Assembly: GCA_015486785.1 (NCBI GenBank)
Contig: WFQZ01000271.1
Span: 1 to 12,924, forward strand
Reading direction: 5' to 3'
DNA from: Thermoflexales bacterium
GTDB taxonomy: Bacteria; Chloroflexota; Anaerolineae; B4-G1; SLSP01
DNA: 12,924 bases
Positions 7,047 to 12,924 of this stretch are shown piece after piece (the first letter of the stretch is position 1; every line of letters begins with the position of its first letter). Both the position numbers and the translations under genes were made by a program. Below the pieces are notes generated by a model, which had not been told where the DNA came from, searched no databases, and was given only the letters and a program-made list of their open reading frames with translations.

Positions 7047-9988
7047 GTTTCCTCCTGGGTTGTAATATGTGGCGCAACGTAACTATCTAGCGTAAAGTAG
7101 AAAGTGGCTCCTGCGCCTACTTCGCCTTCGGCCCATACTTTCCCGCCATGGCGATGGATGATCCGCTGGACTGTGGCTAATCCAATACCATTGCCCTTAA
7201 ATTCTGTGGTGCGATGAAGCCGCTGAAATGCGCCAAAGAGTTTATCCACGTAAGCCATATCAAAACCGGCGCCGTTATCTTTCACATAGTAAATCGGAAG
7301 TGTGTCAACGTTGGTGACGCCCACTTCAATGTAGGCATGCTCGCGCTTGCCAGTGAACTTCCAGGCATTGCCCAGGAGGTTTTCCAATACGGCCCGCAGC
7401 AGGCGGGGATCACCGTTCACCACCAGATCGGGAGCAATGGAGACGGTAACATCTCGCTCCGGAGATCCCTCCCGCAACTCGGTCACCACCTCCTCGGCGA
7501 TCACGCTCAGGTTCACTTGTTGGCGGCGTAACTCGTCCCGCGTGAGCCGCGATAGTTTCAACATCCCGTCAATGAGCTGTCCCATGCGCTGACTGGCCGC
7601 ACGGACCCGCCGCAGATAATCTTTCCCCACATCGTCAAGCAGATCGTTGTAATCCTCCAGCAGAGCCAGGCTGAACCCGTCAATGCTGCGCAGCGGCGCG
7701 CGCAAGTCGTGCGAAACCGAGTAAGCGAAAGCCTCCAATTCATGGTTCGTCGCCTCTAGCTGAGCGGTGCGATCAATGACCCGCCGCTCTAGTTCCTCGT
7801 TGAACCGTTGCTGCTCTTCAAAGAGGCGGGCATTTTCAATTGCAATGGCCAGTTGATCGACCATGGCCTGCAACACCGTAATATCTTCCTCGGTAAAGGC
7901 TGCCGCTTCCTCGCTCTGTACCGTCAACGCCCCCAAAACTTTCCCGCGCAGGATCAACGGCAGAGCCATTTCAGAACGGGTCTTCGGAAGATAGGGATTA
8001 TCAAACCGCACGGCGTCTTCTCCCACATCTAAAGCGATGCGGGCACGGCCATACTTCACACTCCACCCGATCATGCCCTTTCCCATCGCCAACTTATGCC
8101 CTTCGGCCAACATCCGCTTGCCGGCCTCCCCGGTTCCGGCCCGCAATATCGCGTACTCTCTGGCCTCGTCTACCAGGAAAATCCCCACGTAGTAGAAATC
8201 AAATTGCTGTTGAATGAGGTTGACCGTGTGCTGCATTAACCGCTCGGTATCCAGGATCGTGATCGCGGACTTAGCGACCTCCGCAGCAGTGCGCAGTTGC
8301 GTGCTCCGCCGGGCCAGGATGCGCAACATCTCCTCGCGCTCCTTGGCCGCCACCCGCCGTTCCGTGATGTCACGCACTGTAACCAGAATTTGCGCCTCAT
8401 CGCCAAGCACCGCATAGCGCATATTTACCTCAACCCAGAACAGATGCCCTGATTTATCCTTCGCGTGCCACTCAAAGAGCTGCGCCCCTTCGGATTGCGC
8501 CTTCTGCATCCAAGCCAAAGCGTCATCCTGAGTGTAGGGGGAAACACCAGCGCTGATATCCCCGACGTTCAATCGCAATAGTTCCTCGTGTGAATATTGA
8601 TACAGAGCGCACGCTTTGGTATTAACGTTTAGTATCTTGCCCGATTGCGGCTCGTGGATGAAAAGGGCATCGTTCAATTCGTTGAACATCATGCGGAACC
8701 GTTGCTCGCTGGCCAAGAGGGCCGCTTCGGTGCGGCGACGCTCGCTTATTTCTCGCTGCGCTTCCTCATACAAGCGGGCGTTCTCAATGAGCATCGCCAG
8801 TTGGTCAGCAATCGTTTGCATGGTGAATAGGTCTAACTCGGTAAAGGCGTTAATTTCCAGGCTCTGCGCGTCCAATACGCCGATCACCTTCTGCTTTAGA
8901 CGCAACGGCACCAACAGCTCGGAGCGGGTGCCGGCCATCTCTGGAATCTGACGATAGCGCGGGTCTTGGGATACATCCGGCACTATCTGCGCTTGTCCGT
9001 GTAAAGTGACCCATCCGCTGAGGCTGGTCTCATCTATCGGCAAGATCAGTTCCCCGATTAGATTCTTAGCCCCTTCCATCGTGGTGGCACGAACCCGCAG
9101 TTGGTCACCATCCACCAGCAGGATGCTGACGCCGTAATACTGAAACGTCTCACTGATCATGACCGTCGCTCGCGGCAACAAGCGATCCACATCCAAAATC
9201 GCCGTGGTGCGCCGCACGATCTTGGAGATCAGCTCCAAGCGGCTGGTGCGTTCATGCAACCGCCGCTCCGTCAGACGCTCCCGCGTGATGTCGTGGGCCA
9301 ACAATTGCAGCACAGGGGATTGCCCTTCCCACTGCAACAAGGTCGGTTTAACGGAAAGAATGCGCGGCTCTCTGTTGGCCACAGAGATTTGCACCTCAAT
9401 CGGAGCAGGCGACTTAGTGAGCAGCCAATTCTCCCACATAGACTGAATGTGCGGCGTGACAAACGGCAACTCTCGGAACGACTTCCCGACTATCTGATCG
9501 CACGGCCTGTCAACGCAGGCACTGGCCGCCGCGTTACAATCCAGAATCGTGCCCTCTAAGTCAAGCAGCACCATCACCTCAGGCGTGGATTCAAAAATTG
9601 CGCGGTATTTGGCCTCACTCAGCGAGAGAGCCAGCTCGGCTTGCCGCCGTTTGAGTGCCTCATCGCGCAATTGGCGATTCTTCTCAAGCAATGATTGGGT
9701 CTTGGCATGCAGACGCCGCCATAGAATGAAGCTGGTGAGCATGAACAACAGCGATGCCAAGACAAATCCGATCAGCAACCAAACCAGCCAGTCTGGGAAC
9801 ACTATATGCACTTCGTTAATCGCGGGACGCATCCACCTATCGAGGGCTTGACGGGACACTTCATCCACAAATGCCAGCGGTGGATTCTGATACACGCCCA
9901 CCAGGATCGCAGGCCCAGTAGCCGTCAGGTGCTGCGGGAGCAACAGGCCGCCCAAGATCACCAGCAGAAAAAAAGTCCACCGCTTCAT
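7043..9988 (-). CDS. Membrane histidine kinase: reduced sensor-TM-PAS-GAF-PAS-GAF-HisKA-HATPase
   Basis: A 981-residue kinase. A signal peptide (about 1-24) is followed by only about 40 extracytoplasmic residues, then a membrane helix at about 67-90 and a coiled coil (95-125). PAS 1 is about 124-240, GAF 1 about 250-405, PAS 2 about 425-545, GAF 2 about 560-722. HisKA is about 750-815 with H760 in SVSHDLRAPL; HATPase about 857-970 with N870/N874, DNGAGFD (D904) and GNGIGLA. The H-box type is that of phytochrome-like kinases that use Rcp1 regulators, and two such regulators follow directly. The short outer segment contains GVYQNPPLAFVDE (31-43) and then QALDRWM (47-53). These resemble the start and end of a solute-binding-type sensor with the middle missing. 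Start: AAGGAG (9995-10000) 6 nt before ATG, 18 nt after the radical SAM stop. What it senses is unknown. Confidence 0.93.
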   Translation of the reverse strand: MKRWTFFLLVILGGLLLPQHLTATGPAILVGVYQNPPLAFVDEVSRQALDRWMRPAINEVHIVFPDWLVWLLIGFVLASLLFMLTSFILWRRLHAKTQSLLEKNRQLRDEALKRRQAELALSLSEAKYRAIFESTPEVMVLLDLEGTILDCNAAASACVDRPCDQIVGKSFRELPFVTPHIQSMWENWLLTKSPAPIEVQISVANREPRILSVKPTLLQWEGQSPVLQLLAHDITRERLTERRLHERTSRLELISKIVRRTTAILDVDRLLPRATVMISETFQYYGVSILLVDGDQLRVRATTMEGAKNLIGELILPIDETSLSGWVTLHGQAQIVPDVSQDPRYRQIPEMAGTRSELLVPLRLKQKVIGVLDAQSLEINAFTELDLFTMQTIADQLAMLIENARLYEEAQREISERRRTEAALLASEQRFRMMFNELNDALFIHEPQSGKILNVNTKACALYQYSHEELLRLNVGDISAGVSPYTQDDALAWMQKAQSEGAQLFEWHAKDKSGHLFWVEVNMRYAVLGDEAQILVTVRDITERRVAAKEREEMLRILARRSTQLRTAAEVAKSAITILDTERLMQHTVNLIQQQFDFYYVGIFLVDEAREYAILRAGTGEAGKRMLAEGHKLAMGKGMIGWSVKYGRARIALDVGEDAVRFDNPYLPKTRSEMALPLILRGKVLGALTVQSEEAAAFTEEDITVLQAMVDQLAIAIENARLFEEQQRFNEELERRVIDRTAQLEATNHELEAFAYSVSHDLRAPLRSIDGFSLALLEDYNDLLDDVGKDYLRRVRAASQRMGQLIDGMLKLSRLTRDELRRQQVNLSVIAEEVVTELREGSPERDVTVSIAPDLVVNGDPRLLRAVLENLLGNAWKFTGKREHAYIEVGVTNVDTLPIYYVKDNGAGFDMAYVDKLFGAFQRLHRTTEFKGNGIGLATVQRIIHRHGGKVWAEGEVGAGATFYFTLDSYVAPHITTQEET

Positions 9989-10006
9989 ACTCAGCTCCTT
10001 ATCTAA

Positions 10007-10966
10007 CTAAGCGTGTCGGGAAAGTGGCCGCAGCTCCCGCAAGTAAAACCGTTTGCCGCGATAAACCGTCTCGATAATCTTCCCGTCCGCCAGAAGACGA
10101 CGCACCTCAGACCAATCGGCCTGACTTTCGGCCAGAAACGCTTGCACGGCATCCTCGCGCATCGGGTGCACAGACAAGATTCCCAGCAAGTCTTGCTCCA
10201 CATCCCCGGTGGAAACAAACGTATTCCCCTCATACCCAATGAGATACTCAACCTGAGGCAACTGCTCGCTCAACATCTGGAACACTTGATTTAACGCCGC
10301 TTCCGCCGGCGGATACACCCATGGCTCAGCCGGAGGCCGCGTGGGCACGGAGAGATACGCCACATCGGGGCGCAAGCGGGCCAAAAATTCCGCCAGGGCT
10401 TGCCCGTCCACTTCATTATCATTGACTCCCCGCACCAACATCGTTTCCGTCACCAGCGTGCCGTGGAAGCTCTCCCGAAAGGCCAACGCCCCTTCCAGAA
10501 TGTGCTCTAGGTTCAACCGCCCGTGGGGGCGGTCGATCTTGCGCCACGACGCCAAGCGCACCGCATCCATCTTCAACGAAACCCAGTCCGCCTGACGCAA
10601 GGCCGCCCGCACATCGGGACGCCAGATCAAGCTGCTATTGGAGATCACCGCGATGGGAATTTCCAGCGACTTGAGCTGCTTGATCTCGTGCCCCAAGTTA
10701 ATATCCAACGTTGGCTCGCCATCGGGGACAAAGGTCAAATAATCGACCGCCTCTTGCGCCTCGCGCACCCGCGCGACCTTGTCCATCACGCGCTGCGTGA
10801 TCTGCTCTATTGGATAGAACGCCTGCGGCTCAATCATCATCCGTGGCGTCCGCCCCAATTGACAGTAAACGCAAGCATACGTACAAGCCTTGGGAGGAAT
10901 GTTATTGATCCCAATGCTGCGGCCCAAACGCCGCGAGGGAACCGGCCCGAACGCTAAATCCGCCAT
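10007..10966 (-). CDS. Radical SAM protein (COG0731/TYW1-like)
   Basis: A 319-residue protein with the radical SAM cluster CTYACVYC (C28, C32, C35) that binds a 4Fe-4S cluster and S-adenosylmethionine, preceded by the FGPVPSRRLGRSIGINN N-terminus typical of this COG0731 group. A GEPTLD motif, ISNSSL and SLKMDA follow in the expected order of the half-barrel. The C-terminal 65 residues or so (SVHPMREDAV... to the end) look like a small winged-helix-type extension. The reaction and substrate are not known; similarity to the wyosine enzyme TYW1 covers the core only. ATG 10966 is chosen because AAGGAGG (10973-10979) lies 6 nt upstream; an ATG 7 codons earlier would place that site inside the coding region. 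It is the first gene of the minus-strand cluster. Whether it works with the kinases or merely shares their promoter is open. Confidence 0.9.
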   Translation of the reverse strand: MADLAFGPVPSRRLGRSIGINNIPPKACTYACVYCQLGRTPRMMIEPQAFYPIEQITQRVMDKVARVREAQEAVDYLTFVPDGEPTLDINLGHEIKQLKSLEIPIAVISNSSLIWRPDVRAALRQADWVSLKMDAVRLASWRKIDRPHGRLNLEHILEGALAFRESFHGTLVTETMLVRGVNDNEVDGQALAEFLARLRPDVAYLSVPTRPPAEPWVYPPAEAALNQVFQMLSEQLPQVEYLIGYEGNTFVSTGDVEQDLLGILSVHPMREDAVQAFLAESQADWSEVRRLLADGKIIETVYRGKRFYLRELRPLSRHA

Positions 10967-10972
10967 GCTACA

Positions 10973-10979
10973 CCTCCTT
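10973..10979 (-). promoter_or_regulatory. Ribosome binding site setting the radical SAM start
   Basis: Minus-strand AAGGAGG ends 6 nt before ATG 10966. It rules against the longer in-frame start at 10987 and so fixes the 5' end of the first gene in the cluster. Confidence 0.75.
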
Positions 10980-11052
10980 AGGAACACATTGCCCGAAACA
11001 ACAATCTTACTTACCCCATCTTACCACTATCTTCCTACAATGACCAGCCCAA

Positions 11053-11080
11053 ATGACAGCCTTCCGTATTGAGCTATACT
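11053..11080 (+). promoter_or_regulatory. Candidate sigma-70-type promoter for the methyltransferase/SPFH pair
   Basis: ATGACA (11053-11058, one mismatch to TTGACA) and TATACT (11075-11080, one mismatch to TATAAT) are separated by 16 bp. Transcription would start near 11087, about 30 nt before the ATG at 11118. It lies in the divergent gap 10967-11117 between the minus-strand cluster and the plus-strand pair. The match is to the general consensus; the host's own promoter preference is unknown. Confidence 0.5.
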
Positions 11081-11117
11081 TGATTACAAACCACTATCCC
11101 TTAACCAAGGAGGCAGC

Positions 11118-11867
11118 ATGCGAGAAACACTTTATGGACGTCAAGCAGTCCGCGAGTCGTTGAGAGCTAACCGCCGACAACCTTTCCGTTTGTGGCTCAT
11201 GGATCGCGTTGTGGACACCCCCATCATTGAAGAGATTATCGCCCTGGCCCAACAACGCCACGTCCACACAGAGACGATCTCCCGCAACGAAATGGCCAAC
11301 TTAACCGGTGACGTCAACCATCAAGGCGTAGCCCTGGAAACCTCCGGCTACCCCTACGTCGAAGTGGATGACATTCTGGAATACGCCCAAGAACACGGCG
11401 AAACCCCGCTATTGCTGCTCTTCGACCTGCTCCAGGACATTCACAACCTGGGCAGCCTCATCCGCACCGCCGAAGCCGCCGGCGTGCATGGGATCATCCT
11501 CCAAGAACGCCGCGCCGCCGGTGTGACCGCCGCCGTCGTCAACACCTCGTCCGGGGCCGTGGAGCACATGCTGTTGGCGCGAGTGACCAACTTGCCGCGC
11601 ACGATAGAACAACTCAAAGGGGTCGACATCTGGATCGCCGGATTGGATGGCACGTATGGCTCCAAACCCTACACCGAGGTAGACCTCACCGTCCCCCTGG
11701 GGCTGGTCGTAGGAAATGAAGGGGATGGCTTGCGCCGTCTGGTGCGCGAAAAATGTGATTGGCTGCTCACGCTGCCTATGAACGGGGAAATCAACTCCCT
11801 CAATGCCGCCGTGGCCGGGTCCATCGCCCTTTACGAAGTTCTCCGCCAACGAGCGGCTCAAGATTAA
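11118..11867 (+). CDS. rlmB: 23S rRNA 2'-O-methyltransferase of the TrmH/RlmB (SPOUT) family
   Basis: A 249-residue protein, the usual length for RlmB. The N-terminal part (about 1-75), starting LYGRQAVRESL, matches the small L30e-like RNA-binding domain of this family. The SPOUT catalytic domain carries motif 1, QDIHNLGSLIRTAEAAG (N110, catalytic-type R116); motif 2, VVGNEGDGL (198-205); and motif 3, NSLNAAVAGSIALYE (226-240), whose knot binds S-adenosylmethionine. The family's typical reaction is 2'-O-methylation of guanosine 2251 in 23S rRNA; another TrmH-type rRNA or tRNA site cannot be excluded from sequence alone, so the symbol is tentative. AAGGAGG stands 4 nt before the ATG. The SPFH gene starts 14 nt after its stop, so the two are probably co-transcribed. 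Confidence 0.9.
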   Translation: MRETLYGRQAVRESLRANRRQPFRLWLMDRVVDTPIIEEIIALAQQRHVHTETISRNEMANLTGDVNHQGVALETSGYPYVEVDDILEYAQEHGETPLLLLFDLLQDIHNLGSLIRTAEAAGVHGIILQERRAAGVTAAVVNTSSGAVEHMLLARVTNLPRTIEQLKGVDIWIAGLDGTYGSKPYTEVDLTVPLGLVVGNEGDGLRRLVREKCDWLLTLPMNGEINSLNAAVAGSIALYEVLRQRAAQD

Positions 11868-11881
11868 CCACCAGGAGGTTT

Positions 11882-12924
11882 ATGATGATGATTGTAGCTT
11901 TCTTAGGCGCGGCTGCGCCGGCCCTGATCATCGCCGGATTCATCGGCGTGCTTGCATTTATCGCCGCGCTGCTCACCACCAAACACAAGCGGACCAAAGG
12001 CCGCATCGGCACCGCCCTGGGCATAGGGCTGATCGTGACCCTGCTCGTCTTCGGCGGCCTGGCGATGGCCCAAGCCTATACGGTGGTGGAATACCGCACC
12101 GTGGGCCTGGTGGTGCGCTTCGGCGAGCTGACCGGCCAAGTCTTCACGCCCGGCCTGCACTGGAAAACCCCTTTCATTGACCGACTCATCACCGTCCCCA
12201 CCGTGGTGCTCTCCTACGAAACCAGCGACGAACCTTCTCAATCCGCCTCAAACTACACCGACATCCCCATAACCGCGCAGACCACCGACGGCCAGCAGAT
12301 CAAGATCAAATACACCGTCCTCTTCCACATCCCCGGCGAAAGCGCGGTCCAAGTGATGAACACCGTCGGCGACACGCACGCCGTGGTGCAGAACGTCGTC
12401 AAAGCCTACTCCCGCAATCTCTCCCGTCTGCTGGCGCAAAACTACACCGCCGCCGAACTCTACAGCGGGCAAGGCATCTTTGACTACGAAAAAGCCGTCC
12501 GCGAATCCCTGAAAAAATCGTTCCGCGAAAACGGCATCGTGCTGGATGACTTCCTGGTGCGCAAAGTGGACTTCAGCACGGACTACGTAAACGCCATTGA
12601 GCAAAAACAGATCGCCCAGCAGGCCATCGAGACGGCCAAGTACCACTCAGAAGCCGCCGAGTACGAAAAAGAACGCCAAATCCGCCTCTCCGAAGCCGAC
12701 GCCAAACGGATCACCCTCCTGGCGCAAGCCGACGCCGACCGGCAGCGGCTGCTGGCCGATTCAGAAGCCTACAGCATCCGCCAGCGTGGCGCAGAACTAC
12801 AAAAATACCCCGCGATGGTGCAATGGGAATTCGTGCGTAACCTGCAAAACGTCCAATGGGGCATCCTGCCGGGGGACCAAGTTACCCCGCTGATGACCAT
12901 GCCCAACTTCCAGCCCCCGCAGAC
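11882..12924 (+). CDS. SPFH/prohibitin-like membrane protein (3' partial)
   Basis: An open frame of 347 codons runs off the window end. Two N-terminal hydrophobic segments (about 3-31 and 43-65) are followed by an SPFH/band 7 domain (about 66-245) with the prohibitin-type stretch VVRFGELTGQVFTPGLHWK at 77-95. A long charged coiled coil rich in Ala, Glu, Gln and Lys (about 240-305) follows, ending near AELQKYPAMVQWEFV. SPFH proteins form large ring or cage assemblies in membranes and often protect or scaffold proteases; the partner is unknown here. The start has three consecutive ATGs (11882, 11885, 11888); AGGAGG (11873-11878) lies 3, 6 and 9 nt away, so the second or third may be the main start. 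The window ends after a PNFQPPQ segment that looks close to the natural C-terminus. Confidence 0.9.
   Translation, partial: MMMIVAFLGAAAPALIIAGFIGVLAFIAALLTTKHKRTKGRIGTALGIGLIVTLLVFGGLAMAQAYTVVEYRTVGLVVRFGELTGQVFTPGLHWKTPFIDRLITVPTVVLSYETSDEPSQSASNYTDIPITAQTTDGQQIKIKYTVLFHIPGESAVQVMNTVGDTHAVVQNVVKAYSRNLSRLLAQNYTAAELYSGQGIFDYEKAVRESLKKSFRENGIVLDDFLVRKVDFSTDYVNAIEQKQIAQQAIETAKYHSEAAEYEKERQIRLSEADAKRITLLAQADADRQRLLADSEAYSIRQRGAELQKYPAMVQWEFVRNLQNVQWGILPGDQVTPLMTMPNFQPPQ

Noticed and set aside
11004..11026. Minus-strand promoter for the radical SAM operon: two TAAGAT hexamers, one preceded by TGG like an extended -10
   Set aside because: Only 4 of 6 matches to TATAAT and no good -35 at suitable distance; too weak to call, although a promoter must lie somewhere in 10967-11117.
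12248..12646. Minus-strand frame of 132 codons opposite the SPFH gene
   Set aside because: Antisense shadow; the plus frame has continuous prohibitin-like homology across the whole segment.

Overview
The window looks like a stretch of a moderately GC-rich bacterial chromosome. A member of the Chloroflexota, probably near Anaerolineae, is the best guess. The basis is general resemblance: a DsbA-like/cyclophilin fusion, very large multi-GAF histidine kinases with Rcp1-type regulators, a PrsW-like protease and an SPFH protein. No rRNA or other marker gene is present, so this is an inference. I see no mobile element, integrase, CRISPR array, tRNA or rRNA.

Layout. (1) Positions 3-1094 (+) hold the 3' part of a secreted thioredoxin-fold/cyclophilin fusion whose start lies outside the window. 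(2) A short gap (1095-1193) contains two adjacent palindromes that also fold into one long hairpin. (3) A PrsW-like intramembrane protease follows on + (1194-2393). (4) From 10966 down to 2290 runs a tightly packed minus-strand cluster. In transcription order it encodes a radical SAM protein, a membrane histidine kinase (PAS-GAF-PAS-GAF), two tandem Rcp1-type single-domain response regulators, a soluble REC-PAS-GAF-GAF-GAF histidine kinase, a 59-residue two-helix membrane protein and a YfcE-like metallophosphoesterase. Junctions are -4, +2, +11, -20, +6 and +18 nt, so one operon is likely. Its last gene overlaps the PrsW-like gene tail to tail by 104 nt. (5) A 151-bp divergent intergenic region precedes a plus-strand pair: an RlmB/TrmH-type rRNA 2'-O-methyltransferase (11118-11867) and an SPFH/prohibitin-like membrane protein (11882 to the window end, incomplete).

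The core is a two-kinase, two-regulator signalling module with no DNA-binding or enzymatic output domain in any of its four signalling proteins. The membrane kinase and the Rcp1-type regulator right behind it resemble the Cph1/Rcp1 arrangement. The second kinase has a receiver at its N-terminus, so phosphorylation may gate it, which would permit a kinase-to-kinase relay. The output is not visible: it could be protein-protein interaction, a distant regulator, or the flanking radical SAM and phosphoesterase genes. The most unusual protein feature is the membrane kinase's sensor. It seems to keep only the first and last pieces of a periplasmic solute-binding-type domain, as if about 200 residues had been removed in frame. 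The second is the cyclophilin half of the first gene, which lacks the catalytic arginine and histidine equivalents.
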